Positions 8,390 to 16,822 of a stretch of DNA of 64,000 nucleotides are shown one piece after another. The position numbers and the translations under genes are program-made. The notes below the pieces were generated by a model. The model was not told where the DNA came from. It did no database searches and was given only the letters and a program-made list of their open reading frames with translations. Positions within the stretch are counted from its first letter, which is position 1, and each line of letters opens with the position of its first letter. The stretch comes from UBA12087 sp964370815 (lineage in GTDB: Bacteria > Chloroflexota > Anaerolineae > Anaerolineales > Villigracilaceae). The stretch is taken from NCBI GenBank assembly GCA_964370815.1, contig CAYJKQ010000006.1:62001-126000 (forward strand). The letters are read 5' to 3'.

Positions 8390-8415
8390 GATATTACCTC
8401 CGTTTTTTCAATGTT

Positions 8416-8444
8416 ATTATATAGAACAATAGTTCTAATGTCAA
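8416..8444 (-). promoter_or_regulatory. Consensus promoter with LexA-like operator in its spacer (xis)
   Basis: Read leftward: -35 TTGACA (8444-8439), a 17-base spacer, -10 TATAAT (8421-8416). The spacer contains the perfect palindrome TAGAAC-N4-GTTCTA (8437-8422), which includes the GAAC-N4-GTTC core of Gram-positive-type LexA boxes. A repressor bound here would block polymerase completely, so xis (and possibly int) should be off until the repressor is removed, for example in an SOS response. The same palindrome recurs at 9232-9247. The repressor identity is inferred. Confidence 0.75.
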
Positions 8445-8582
8445 GCGTGGTTTTGTCCAATGCTTCCAACCGTTATACAGTTTCTGGTTGAAGATACCCT
8501 ATAACAAACCGTCAGGAACTATGAATAACAAAATTCGATAAAAGGCTCACATTCCATAAATATCCAGATCCATTAGCGTAGT

Positions 8583-9068
8583 TCATTCCAGGTTTGTGTT
8601 CCATTCTGAAACCAACCCATTAATGGTATTCTCAACCGCCTGGTTGACCTGTATGAGTTCATTCGGAAATGGTTGGAGGTCGCGATTTTCATCCAAGGTT
8701 GTGTGCACTTTGCGGAGAGTACCAGTTAATTGTCTGGCCAGCTGATTGGCATGCCTGGCTTCTCTTTGTATAGTTTTCCAATCTCTATTCCCCTTAATGA
8801 CCGGATCAAATAAAACATCTTTCTCAATTTCAAAGAAATCTTCTTCAATCGCATGGATGTTTATTGCCTGACAACGTGTTTCAAAGCTGTGTATACATAT
8901 ATGTATGGCTTCCAGTTGATCAGAGAGTCTCAGTGCAGCCAATCCATGATCATCAATTCCAGACAGTTGATTAATCAATCCTGAAAATCGACGAAGATCA
9001 TCTTGAATATTCTCAATCTGAAATGAAGGTTTTACACTCATTTTTTGTTTTCCAAGCTTACCACCCAT
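8583..9068 (-). CDS. Hypothetical helical protein of the integrative element
   Basis: A 161-residue, almost entirely helical protein with no membrane segment and no recognised domain; there are heptad-like stretches near 10-60 and 95-130. AAAGGAG sits 5 bases before the ATG. It is transcribed leftward from a control region shared with the rightward LuxR-type gene, with a plausible promoter TTGAAT-N17-TATCCT (9128-9100). Position and shared operators suggest a regulatory or maintenance role in the mobile element. Function unknown. Confidence 0.6.
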   Translation of the reverse strand: MGGKLGKQKMSVKPSFQIENIQDDLRRFSGLINQLSGIDDHGLAALRLSDQLEAIHICIHSFETRCQAINIHAIEEDFFEIEKDVLFDPVIKGNRDWKTIQREARHANQLARQLTGTLRKVHTTLDENRDLQPFPNELIQVNQAVENTINGLVSEWNTNLE

Positions 9069-9099
9069 GGGGACTCCTTTATACGGATTGGTTAAGAGT

Positions 9100-9247
9100 A
9101 GGATACCATCTGGTTGCCTTCAATTCAATATATCAATACTGATATGTTTAATCAGAAAAACCTATCAGTATTGATATATAGTTTTCTCCATCCTTAACTT
9201 GCATAATAGGCAAATCTAACCTATAATTTAATAGAACGTGTGTTCTA
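9100..9247. promoter_or_regulatory. Divergent control region: two promoters, twin operators, LexA-like box
   Basis: A leftward promoter TTGAAT-N17-TATCCT (9128-9100) faces a rightward promoter TTGCAT-N17-TATAAT (9199-9227). Between them lies a perfect 17-bp inverted repeat (9128-9144 and 9163-9179) with an 18-base spacer. Each arm is itself a palindrome, TATCA-N4-TGATA, and the two centres are 32 bp apart (three helical turns), suiting cooperative binding of a dimeric repressor. At 9232-9247, near the start point of the rightward promoter, is TAGAAC-N4-GTTCTA, the same box as in the xis promoter. The layout resembles a phage-type genetic switch. Confidence 0.65.
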
Positions 9248-9420
9248 GTATTATAAATCAAAATATCTCGTTGCACCATTCGCGCATACCTGATTAATAT
9301 GACATCCACTCCTAAAATTTCTTACATCTCTGTTCCTTTCAAGATAGTAACCCAATTATTTTTGGGTTTATTAATCTATTGCACGACTTCGTGTTCCAGC
9401 ACATAGGGGAGGTTTTTTTA

Positions 9421-9837
9421 ATGCCATTTATCGTACTCTACAATGACGAAGGAAAAGTCATCTACCAGAATAATAAGATTGACGCACAGGAATTTGTGAA
9501 AACCATCAGTGAAGGTGGTGAATTGCCTGATTACTCCGAATCAACGAAACCAACCGAAATCAAGGGTTTAATCCTCTTGACTGATCATGTTCTGACGCAG
9601 AAACCAATTGCTCCACAGCTGTCGAAACGACAATATGTGGTTTTGCAATACCTGGCCAGTTCGCTGACTCCACAACAAATTGCACTCAAATTGGGTATTT
9701 CGAAACCCACAATCCATATGCACATAAGTATGTTAAAGAAGAAATTTAACGCTGAAAGCCGAGATCAGTTGATGGCCATGGCGGGGTTCCTGGAAGTCTG
9801 TGATCCTTTTCAACACGAAACACTTGAGGAAGGCTAA
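9421..9837 (+). CDS. LuxR-type HTH transcription regulator of the element
   Basis: A 138-residue protein starting at the ATG at 9421, chosen because GGGGAGG lies just upstream; an in-frame start at 9379 lacks one. The N-terminal half (1-70) is a small mixed domain without known family. The C-terminal half is a GerE/LuxR helix-turn-helix: LSKRQYVVLQYLASSLT, then QQIALKLGISKPTIHMH and a trailing helix, the pattern of NarL/LuxR output domains. There is no receiver or autoinducer domain. Driven by the divergent region at 9100-9247, it is a good candidate for controlling the operon at 12152-15014. Confidence 0.7.
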   Translation: MPFIVLYNDEGKVIYQNNKIDAQEFVKTISEGGELPDYSESTKPTEIKGLILLTDHVLTQKPIAPQLSKRQYVVLQYLASSLTPQQIALKLGISKPTIHMHISMLKKKFNAESRDQLMAMAGFLEVCDPFQHETLEEG

Positions 9838-10344
9838 ACGAATATTATAATAACTGAATAAATGTACAAGGTTAGGGGGGAGGAATCAAAGCGTCAGATT
9901 TCGTTTGAAATAGAATTATTTGTTTAACAAATTTATTAAAATATGCCAACAATCCCAATAAAACCTCTTAAGGAATCTTGCTCCCATCAATGGCAACACC
10001 GGGACACGTGGTACCTCTAGACTCTTAAACGTATAGTCATCACCTTATTTGAAGAAAGCAATATCGGAAGATTTGTCATTAATCCAATGGTCATCTCCCT
10101 GGGAAAAATGCAGAAGGAATCGTCAGGGACTCACCATGCTCTGCAACTTCATCATCGAGTTATCAACCGCTGATAGCCTTTGCGATTTCATATTCCTGAT
10201 GGTCAAAGTCCGCTGGTAATGCGTATCTGGAGATCAATTGACCATCCGGCGTCTGCCTGCGCCGGCAAGACACGCCACAAGAAAGGTAGTTCCACGGCCA
10301 TGAAAGGGACAAGGCAGAATCAAACCTGCATCCGCAGCAAATTC
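9838..10344. other. 507-bp region without a supported gene
   Basis: Lies between the LuxR-type gene and the convergent beta-propeller lipoprotein gene. The first 150 bases are AT-rich and the rest mixed. A 66-codon frame at 10180-10380 overlaps the end of the lipoprotein gene, has no ribosome site and a composition like noncoding DNA. No repeat, RNA or terminator was recognised. Confidence 0.45.
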
Positions 10345-11511
10345 TTATTGCCCGCCAACCAGGATTGCGTTTTCAGGTAACCCTATTGCCTTTTGTGCAC
10401 CTGTGTATGCATTTACCCAGATCATGCCATCTCTGCCTCGCAGCAGCAACCACTCGCCATCTGAGCTGATCCGTTCCAGATTAAATGAGATCTCAGTTCC
10501 ATAGGATGGTTGCGACATCTTTCCAGACTCTAGTTCAAACTGCCATAACCCATAGGGCTTTGGCCCAGTGGGAGGAGCGTTCCAAAAATGACCCGACATA
10601 AGGTTAAAATATAAGATCCGGCTGTCTGGCGACCATAAAAAGTTACCGGGGATAAAGCTTGGATCCTTCGGAAGTTTGTAAGTTAGGGGAGGTGTTCCAG
10701 GCGACGAAGTTAAGTCATAAACGCCTAAAGTGCTTTCCACGGGATCATTACTTGGGTTCATGGTAGCCAGATGATTTCCATCCGGGGCAAGGGAAGCAAT
10801 CAACTCTCCTTGAAATGCAAGCTCTTGAACGATCTCGCCTTTTTGAATGTCAACCAGGAATATCCTCCCGAGAGCAGTATCCATTCCGAAAAATAACAAG
10901 TAAAGTCCAAGGTTATCCTCTGTCTGACCTAAAATTCTTATCCTGTCTGGAATTGTTATTACTGGAGTAATCGTATCTAGGTTGAGATCATAGAATCCAA
11001 CCTTGTTGGCTGTGCCGAATTCTGCTTGCGGGTCATCCACGGCAGTTGTGAAGAAGATATTTTGTCCATCTCTGGCGTAGACAAACTCGCCATACATGGC
11101 TGGTTTATCGAAGCTGAAGATAATATCGGTCGTGCCGTCACTCAGCTTGATGCGCTGAATTCCTTGCTCACGCATCACAAGCAGGACTTCTCCGCTTTGA
11201 AATGCAGCTAGAATGGGTCCATCATCCGTAAGGTCCGCTATTTCATTTCCGGGTGGGTCACTGACCTGTTCATATACTTTGTTATCCAGGATGTAGAAAA
11301 GTGCAGGCAGAGTCACATCACTGGAAACTGTTGGATTTGGCAGCACCGTTGCAATCGTAATTGTCGGAGCAGGCGTCAGGGTTTGGGAAGGGGAAGGCGT
11401 CATGCTGGGTGTAATGGGGATTAGTGTCGCCGTGGTTGTTTCGACGCTACCTATACAACCGCTAAAAAACAAGGCGCATACACCTAAAAGGCGGAAGTGA
11501 AGTTTGCTCAT
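10345..11511 (-). CDS. Beta-propeller (TolB/WD40-like) lipoprotein
   Basis: A 388-residue exported protein starting at the ATG at 11511 (GGAAAGGAGTTTAGAA upstream); an in-frame ATG at 11535 is less well placed. The signal peptide ends in lipobox FFSGC, then a Thr/Pro/Ser linker (about 25-65) typical of Anaerolineae lipoproteins. The remainder shows repeated blades with TolB-like phrases such as LAPDGNHLATM and LWSPDSRILYFN and terminal SSDGEWLLLRG. It is probably a surface protein that senses or scaffolds; no catalytic motif is seen. It faces the element's LuxR gene and may be cargo or host sequence. Confidence 0.75.
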   Translation of the reverse strand: MSKLHFRLLGVCALFFSGCIGSVETTTATLIPITPSMTPSPSQTLTPAPTITIATVLPNPTVSSDVTLPALFYILDNKVYEQVSDPPGNEIADLTDDGPILAAFQSGEVLLVMREQGIQRIKLSDGTTDIIFSFDKPAMYGEFVYARDGQNIFFTTAVDDPQAEFGTANKVGFYDLNLDTITPVITIPDRIRILGQTEDNLGLYLLFFGMDTALGRIFLVDIQKGEIVQELAFQGELIASLAPDGNHLATMNPSNDPVESTLGVYDLTSSPGTPPLTYKLPKDPSFIPGNFLWSPDSRILYFNLMSGHFWNAPPTGPKPYGLWQFELESGKMSQPSYGTEISFNLERISSDGEWLLLRGRDGMIWVNAYTGAQKAIGLPENAILVGGQ

Positions 11512-12151
11512 TTCTAAACTCCTTTCCTTATTCATAAAAAAACATTGTCCAAACTATTATAACAAAATATCAAAACTTGCAGCAAGCGCAACATTTTTTC
11601 TGAGGGAAAATAACTTACAGTTCAAAACACAACACCAAATAATTCAGCTATATTATATCCATGATTACAGCTCCCTTTTAGGGGGTGTTTTTTCCGAGGA
11701 GCTAACTTTATTCCAAAATCATTGATTATCCGCATGTTTTCTACGAATTACTTGAGCTGTGCGGATTGAGTTTTTATCTTAATTCATCTAAACCATGTGG
11801 TAAATAACTGATTAATTCAGGGAACCCTATCCATAGTGATAGGTTTTTCTTAATTAACCTATTAAGAATGATAGATTGTAAACGAATCATTGGAATGATA
11901 TTCTTAGAAAAACTCTTGGAGAATGTGAATGGAGATAAATAGTTCAGATAGCCTGAATTCACATTTTAGCTAGAAGAACGGCCACTCCAATTCTCGAATG
12001 ATCTTGGAAAAAAGCAGTTTTTGATTTCCCTTAGTGGGTGTTCCACAATCATTTTGCAGCTTTTGCAGGCAATGGTAATACTTATCTCTGCCGTTCTATT
12101 TGCACACCTATTTACCGGCTTATTTATTAAGGTTTCGGAGGACTATTGAAA
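11512..12151. other. 640-bp AT-rich gap
   Basis: No convincing gene. A 62-codon leftward frame at 11774-11962 lacks a ribosome site and family. The right end carries GGAGG (12137-12141) for the downstream operon. The AT-richness matches the element operon on the right rather than the lipoprotein gene on the left, so an element junction or decayed sequence is possible. Confidence 0.4.
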
Positions 12152-12499
12152 ATGAGCGAAAATGATTTTGACTATTTGTTTCCGCAAGTAACTATAAGTT
12201 CCTGCGAAATTAGAGGATATGAATGGAAAGTCGTAGTCGATCCAACCCGGGAAGGTCATGATCCGGGTATGTTCTTTGGGAGACTATTTCGAATATTTGA
12301 CATTCACATCAATCGTGATGAAAAATCCACCTGGCCGGATGGGATTATTTTTGAACATATTAAATCCGGATGCCAACTCACCTATCAAAGTGGCTTATTG
12401 GTCGATCTGACTAATTCCATTGTGCTAAAAAGAAAACCAAGAATAAGGGATCGAAAACGACATCGGAAAAGCGAATCGATACAAAAAACAATTCTATGA
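12152..12499 (+). CDS. Hypothetical protein, first gene of element operon
   Basis: 115 residues from the ATG at 12152, with GGAGG 10 bases upstream; a TTG at 12146 is too close to the ribosome site. Acidic N-terminus, a mixed beta-rich middle (residues 10-90) and a strongly basic tail (KRKPRIRDRKRHRKSE) suggesting nucleic-acid contact. The stop overlaps the next start (ATGA at 12496), so it begins a chain of five coupled genes. No family recognised. Confidence 0.6.
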   Translation: MSENDFDYLFPQVTISSCEIRGYEWKVVVDPTREGHDPGMFFGRLFRIFDIHINRDEKSTWPDGIIFEHIKSGCQLTYQSGLLVDLTNSIVLKRKPRIRDRKRHRKSESIQKTIL

Positions 12500-12747
12500 C
12501 AATGCAACTTACAACGAAGAATAAACTAATACGATTTGTTTTAGTACGAGACGAAGACCTTACAGGTGTATCTGGATCCGGAATAGTTGCAGAAGGGATT
12601 GTTTTTACAAGCGGGCAGGTTGTCATTAATTGGCTCCGAGAGCCATTTTCAACGGGTCTTTATCAGTCTTTGGAAGATGTGATATTTGTTCATGGTCATG
12701 GAGGCCGTACAAAACTGCAATTCATTGATCAAGGAGAAACAACATGA
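12496..12747 (+). CDS. Hypothetical 83-residue protein of element operon
   Basis: A small beta-rich protein with the conserved-looking phrases GSGIVAEGIVFTSGQVVINWL (middle) and VIFVHGHGGRTKL (near the end). Similar short proteins are common in phages and plasmids, but I cannot name the family. It is coupled on both sides by ATGA overlaps (12496 and 12744), so its level should match the SSB-like protein that follows. Cytoplasmic; function unknown. Confidence 0.6.
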   Translation: MTMQLTTKNKLIRFVLVRDEDLTGVSGSGIVAEGIVFTSGQVVINWLREPFSTGLYQSLEDVIFVHGHGGRTKLQFIDQGETT

Positions 12748-13190
12748 CAATTGGCAATCAAACCTGGCAAATTGGCGATATCACCGGGGATATTTATTTT
12801 GACTATTTGCGTTCTCAAAATAGGGATCCCGTTCCTTTTATGCGGATGTATCTGATGATCGATGGCAACTCAGAATCGAAACCGGTCAAGGGTTTACGAA
12901 TCCTGGTATATGGAACAAATGCGGAAATAATGTATGCTCACCTTCAAAAAGGCAGCCGGATAGGGGTGGTAGGACATATTCAATTGCGTTACCGACCGAA
13001 TTCGATCACTCCTGTTTTTGAAGTGGTAGCTGAACATATCGAATTCATCCGCAATATCGATTATGAACGTGGCCAACGAGTTCTTGAAGAATTGAAACAA
13101 CGCGGAAAGCGTGATGGTGCCAGCGACTCTGATATGGAAGCAGCCACTCAAATTATTGATGCAGGCGGGTTTGAATTGGATGATGAATAA
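12744..13190 (+). CDS. SSB-like OB-fold protein
   Basis: A 148-residue protein resembling single-stranded DNA-binding proteins. After a short N-terminus it shows SSB-like strands: FMRMYLMIDG, GLRILVYGTNAEIMYAHLQKG, then RIGVVGHIQLR (the typical 'G-x-V-x-G' strand) and FEVVAEHIEFIRN. An acidic tail ends DDE, like the interaction tail of SSBs. The ATGA overlap with the previous gene shows coupling. In a mobile element it probably coats single strands formed during transfer or replication. The OB-fold assignment rests on pattern, not on an alignment. Confidence 0.6.
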   Translation: MTIGNQTWQIGDITGDIYFDYLRSQNRDPVPFMRMYLMIDGNSESKPVKGLRILVYGTNAEIMYAHLQKGSRIGVVGHIQLRYRPNSITPVFEVVAEHIEFIRNIDYERGQRVLEELKQRGKRDGASDSDMEAATQIIDAGGFELDDE

Positions 13191-13719
13191 TTCAGGTGAG
13201 TCCGAGATTCTCATCCCCGAAGAAAAATTGCGGAAATTCGGTTGGATACTTCTTGGACTCACCATTCTCTTTACAATCATCGGTATGTTTGTGTCCCCTC
13301 TGGATGAACAGGGAAAACCAGTCTTGTTTCTGCCGGAGGTAAAGGCATTGGAGGATTACCGCCACTCTGCCCAGAATTTGTTATCTGACTTGTCAATTTT
13401 GGATGGTGAGATTGCGTTGGTGCTCTCAACCGAACAAAAAGGTGATCTGTTTTCACAATCCAGAGCTGCACAACAAACTCTCCAACATGCATTCGAGTTG
13501 GTGCAGAAAGTGGATCGTACCAGGGTACCCCCCATAGGGATGGGGCTGCAGGATCAGATCCTTTCCACGAGCCTGAGCTACCTGGAGGCAGCCCGCAGTG
13601 CTTTGCATTGGGTCAGCCTTCCAGAAGAAAGCAACCTGGAACAAGCGATTCAGAAATTGGCAGATTCCCGTCTATTGAAATCCGACCTGGAAAGCAATCC
13701 ATGGATGAATTCACCTTAG
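13180..13719 (+). CDS. Single-pass membrane protein of element operon
   Basis: 179 residues from ATG 13180 (or 13183); the start lies inside the end of the SSB-like gene. The open frame extends upstream to 13111, but that part only shadows the previous gene. A basic segment EEKLRKFG precedes one transmembrane helix (about 22-42, WILLGLTILFTIIGMFV). The rest, about 130 residues, is predicted helical and outside the cytoplasm. No known domain. A membrane partner in a coupled SSB/nuclease operon suggests a transfer or anchoring role. Confidence 0.6.
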   Translation: MMNNSGESEILIPEEKLRKFGWILLGLTILFTIIGMFVSPLDEQGKPVLFLPEVKALEDYRHSAQNLLSDLSILDGEIALVLSTEQKGDLFSQSRAAQQTLQHAFELVQKVDRTRVPPIGMGLQDQILSTSLSYLEAARSALHWVSLPEESNLEQAIQKLADSRLLKSDLESNPWMNSP

Positions 13720-15014
13720 CAGAATATCAGCGCAAGATGTCTGCCCAGGTCTGCAGAGAGATCATCCGGCAAAGTCAGGAGCACGAACAATTAATGGAGG
13801 AAAAAGCCCAGAAATTATGGGAGAACGCCCATAAACATCTGGTCGACTTATTACGTAATATGGACCAGGATTACAGTGAAGCCTGTGAAAGAGGCGGGCG
13901 TCCATTGAAGTCATTCAGCGATGAGGATCTGGCATACCTGATCTATATTCGCCTGAGGGCCTTGCAGCCGGATAATTCAATAAAGGAAATACAAAACGAA
14001 AACATTGAAGTAAAACAGAATCTCAAAGATCTGGGTAAAAAGTATTCTGACCTTGAACAGGAATTGATATCATCCCAGGAGGCTAACAAAAGACTGCATG
14101 CTAAGTATGCTGCCCTGGAATCCCATTTGTCAGCACTGCGACAAGTACAGAAAAATGCGGATGATCCGACCAATCAAACACAAGTGCAAAAAATAAATGG
14201 TGTCAGTGATCTAAACAATCCTGATCCGGTCCCGGATTGGATGAAAAGTTGGAAAACTTTGAAAGCCTTTGAAAAAACCTCGACTGCCATCCTTGTGATG
14301 GGTGAAACAGGGTTGGCTTTACGCCCTTCGATTATTAAGGAGATGGCTAAGCGTCTATCGTTATCGGAAGCCAATAAAAATCTGGACGAAGCCTTGAACT
14401 GGCTATTAACCCCTGATGATAATACATTCCCGGTTTTGATCGAAATCATAAAAGGAATACATGATCAAGGTTCGAGTTCTGGCGGAAATCAACCGGTAGT
14501 ATTACACCTGACACCCGTTGGGCGAATTGCTTACCAATCATTATCAGGCAAAATACCAGCAGGTAACGAATATGATATTTTGATCAACCACCATTCTTCC
14601 CCTGAGCACACCATTTTAAATATTCAAGCGGCGGAAATCTTGTTGGAAGCAGGGTATCTAATTCGAGGCAAGGCTCAAGAAATTCAACTATCAAATGGCG
14701 AAACTTATATCCCGGATATCATTGCTGCTGACCCAAAAACAGGAGAATTGATATTCATTGAAATTGAGCGAGATGTCCATAAGGATCGAATATCAAGGAA
14801 ACAAAAATGGATGAAACTCTATGAAGCCTCTTATGGAAACCTATATGTTTTTTGTGATAATCTAAATTGCCAGAGAGCCATCCAGGGAGAGATCAATCTT
14901 GCTTTAGGTGAACTGGTTTATAACTCATTTCTAACCAACCTTCATGGAATAAGGAAGGGGAAACGATCCGAAAAGGATGGCAGTATTTGGATTTCGCAGA
15001 GACGCGTAGGGTAA
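13701..15014 (+). CDS. Coiled-coil / winged-helix / PD-(D/E)XK-like nuclease protein
   Basis: 437 residues from ATG 13701, overlapping the previous gene by 19 bp. Residues 1-110 are helical, 115-175 a clear coiled coil (EVKQNLKDLGKKYSDLEQEL), 205-330 a winged-helix-like segment ending LHLTPVGRIAYQSL, and the C-terminus a nuclease-like fold. There, HTILNIQAAEILLEAGY is followed by IPDIIAADPKTGELIFIEIE, giving a D...E-I-E arrangement like PD-(D/E)XK, then KQKWMKLYEA. Replication-relaxation and mobilisation proteins of integrative elements have a similar wHTH-plus-nuclease plan. A DNA-processing role is likely but inferred. Confidence 0.6.
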   Translation: MDEFTLAEYQRKMSAQVCREIIRQSQEHEQLMEEKAQKLWENAHKHLVDLLRNMDQDYSEACERGGRPLKSFSDEDLAYLIYIRLRALQPDNSIKEIQNENIEVKQNLKDLGKKYSDLEQELISSQEANKRLHAKYAALESHLSALRQVQKNADDPTNQTQVQKINGVSDLNNPDPVPDWMKSWKTLKAFEKTSTAILVMGETGLALRPSIIKEMAKRLSLSEANKNLDEALNWLLTPDDNTFPVLIEIIKGIHDQGSSSGGNQPVVLHLTPVGRIAYQSLSGKIPAGNEYDILINHHSSPEHTILNIQAAEILLEAGYLIRGKAQEIQLSNGETYIPDIIAADPKTGELIFIEIERDVHKDRISRKQKWMKLYEASYGNLYVFCDNLNCQRAIQGEINLALGELVYNSFLTNLHGIRKGKRSEKDGSIWISQRRVG

Positions 15015-15016
15015 AG

Positions 15017-15047
15017 AACCAGAACGGTGTGACACTTCGTTCTGGTT
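15017..15047 (+). terminator. Hairpin after the element operon
   Basis: A 10-bp perfect stem AACCAGAACG / CGTTCTGGTT (15017-15026 and 15038-15047) with an 11-base loop, starting 3 bases after the nuclease stop. No T-tract follows, so it is a transcript-end stabiliser or weak terminator rather than a classical intrinsic terminator. A second hairpin, 13-bp stem with one wobble and loop CAA, lies at 15159-15187. Confidence 0.45.
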
Positions 15048-15223
15048 GCATCGTTCCTCTAGAGTCAATAGGGAAAACGATGTGTTGGAATTCTTGACAT
15101 CACATTATTATTCAATAAATATATACAACAGACTTGTAAAAACCCTAGCCGTCTCGAATCTTTGTAAATCTCAAAGATTTACGAAGATATGTTTGAATTC
15201 CAAATTTTCAGAAAGGCTGCTCT

Positions 15224-15628
15224 CTATCGTAATGTCCGAATAAATGACACAACATGCCATATTTGTTCATCACTCAGAACTCCTTCCCATGCGACCATAG
15301 CGGTACCAACCTTGCCAGTGGAAATTCGCCAGAACAGATAATCATCTGCAGCAATTGCACTTAGCTCTGGCAAATTCTTTGGGGCAGGATCTAGCGATGT
15401 GCCAGCAGGACCATCTCCGTGTCCTTGTGGACCGTGACACACCTCACAGTTGTTTTTGAATACCTCTGCACCTGCAGATGCTGCATCTGTTCCTAGAGGG
15501 TTGGTCTTACCAGCAAACCCTGCAGGAACAGGTTCTAGTACGTTGGGTGAAGTGGTTTCTTCAACATTACTGCATGCACCTAAAGTTAATGCTGCAATAA
15601 TAAGTAGTACAAGAATTTTCTTTTTCAT
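15224..15628 (-). CDS. Monoheme cytochrome c lipoprotein
   Basis: A 134-residue small electron carrier on the outer face of the membrane. Lipobox LGAC (Cys 19), then a linker and a class-I cytochrome c fold: heme motif CEVCH at 61-65, GHGDGP after it, and a Met near residue 111 (GTAMVAW) as likely sixth ligand. Last gene of the leftward operon cupin / NnrS-CcoN-like / cytochrome c, beginning 14 bases after the membrane gene. The cytochrome at 48661-49422 shares the CHG-x-GDGPAG and DDYLFWRIS segments, so the two operons are paralogous. Confidence 0.9.
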   Translation of the reverse strand: MKKKILVLLIIAALTLGACSNVEETTSPNVLEPVPAGFAGKTNPLGTDAASAGAEVFKNNCEVCHGPQGHGDGPAGTSLDPAPKNLPELSAIAADDYLFWRISTGKVGTAMVAWEGVLSDEQIWHVVSFIRTLR

Positions 15629-15642
15629 CTTAGGTTCTCCGA

Positions 15643-16821
15643 TTAAGCCAATCCGTGTTTTTGTAATCCATCACGTGTGATCCCGACAAGTTCTTTGAAT
15701 GGATGAATGAGAGCGATTGTGTATAAAGCGAATCCAATACCATACAATACACCTCTCGCAGGGACGATGAAGATGCTTACCCACACAAAGATACTCCCAA
15801 TGGTTGCTGCAGCGAGACTACCCCAACAACCACCTAGTTGCGGGTTCTCTTCTTGAAGGAAGAATTTGCGCTCAATGTAGGGGATGAGCGCAATACCAAA
15901 TTGCAGAACCCAACCATAGATCAAAGCTTGAGGTGCAATGGCTTCAATTGCTTTGCCATCCAAAATCTTGAGCAAAATCAAAGGTGAGATCAGTACAGGA
16001 GCTAAAATCCACATGTAGGATGATACCAAATGCCATGCGCCAGGGTTGTTAAGGCGTCCGCTTTGTTTAAAGGCGCGTATCATCAACACGACCAACCACA
16101 CAATGGAGGCGATGTGCAGGACCAAACCCGAAACTGTGGGAGGCAGACTGCCGCCAAGCCATGGTCCGAGCACAAGTCCAAACGCGCCGAGCGTCATCCC
16201 CCAGTAAATATATGTGACTGCGTTCTTTCCGCCAAGCGGACGACCTGTGATCGTCGGTATAAAATCCACGAGTAAGCCTGCGAAGACAAGCGACATAAAG
16301 CCCCACGAGTTGGCGTGGATGTGCGCTTCTAACGGCACTTTTATTTGGAGCGTTTCGCTCCAATTGAGAAACAAACCAGTGCCGATAATAATGCCAACTA
16401 ATAAATAGAAAATGCCCGTAATGTAAAACTTTAGACTGGCAGGTGCATCACCGTCGCTCACTTTCCATAATTGAATGAGCAGTAATGTCGCAGCAATGAA
16501 AATGAGTGTGCCGCCAACAAAGATCATCGGATGGTTCATGCCTGAAAAGCCAGACACGAGTGCCAAGAAACCAGCGTTGAGTGTCAGCCAGATATCCCAA
16601 CGCATGGCAGGGCGTGGCTTCCTGGATAGTGAGGCAACCAACCATGGCAGTAGTCCGAAGATGACCTGCAAAAGGATCCCAATGGTGATGAAATGCACGC
16701 GCACCCAACGTAAGGCGGGAAATGCACTTATTAGATTTATGCTTACCAAAGAAGCATCTGCCGAAGCAAGCAAAGCCACGAAAGTGAAAACCAATGTTGT
16801 GAGAAGATAAGCAATAGGCAT
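15643..16821 (-). CDS. NnrS/CcoN-like polytopic membrane protein
   Basis: 392 residues from the ATG at 16821 (AAAGGAGAAAAGTAAA upstream); about 11-12 hydrophobic segments. Histidines sit where heme-ligating proteins of the NnrS/oxidase-subunit-I type have them: VRVHFITIG, HPMIF, EAHIHANSWGF followed by GLLVDFIPTITG, and GAWHLVSSY. It lies between a cupin and a cytochrome c gene, so it probably accepts electrons from, or delivers them to, the cytochrome. It is not a canonical heme-copper oxidase, since the full set of six catalytic His in order is not visible. Highly similar to 47439-48617. Confidence 0.7.
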   Translation of the reverse strand: MPIAYLLTTLVFTFVALLASADASLVSINLISAFPALRWVRVHFITIGILLQVIFGLLPWLVASLSRKPRPAMRWDIWLTLNAGFLALVSGFSGMNHPMIFVGGTLIFIAATLLLIQLWKVSDGDAPASLKFYITGIFYLLVGIIIGTGLFLNWSETLQIKVPLEAHIHANSWGFMSLVFAGLLVDFIPTITGRPLGGKNAVTYIYWGMTLGAFGLVLGPWLGGSLPPTVSGLVLHIASIVWLVVLMIRAFKQSGRLNNPGAWHLVSSYMWILAPVLISPLILLKILDGKAIEAIAPQALIYGWVLQFGIALIPYIERKFFLQEENPQLGGCWGSLAAATIGSIFVWVSIFIVPARGVLYGIGFALYTIALIHPFKELVGITRDGLQKHGLA

Positions 16822-16822
16822 T

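Noticed and set aside
10180..10380. 66-codon rightward frame
   Set aside because: It overlaps the end of the lipoprotein gene, lacks a ribosome site and has no protein-like pattern.
13608..13700. Longer N-terminus for the coiled-coil/nuclease protein
   Set aside because: This part only re-reads the previous gene in another frame; the ATG at 13701 fits the coupled-overlap pattern of the operon.
15159..15187. Hairpin as the element's right attachment site
   Set aside because: It shows no similarity to the 42-bp tRNA fragment at 6682-6723, so there is no evidence that it is an att site.
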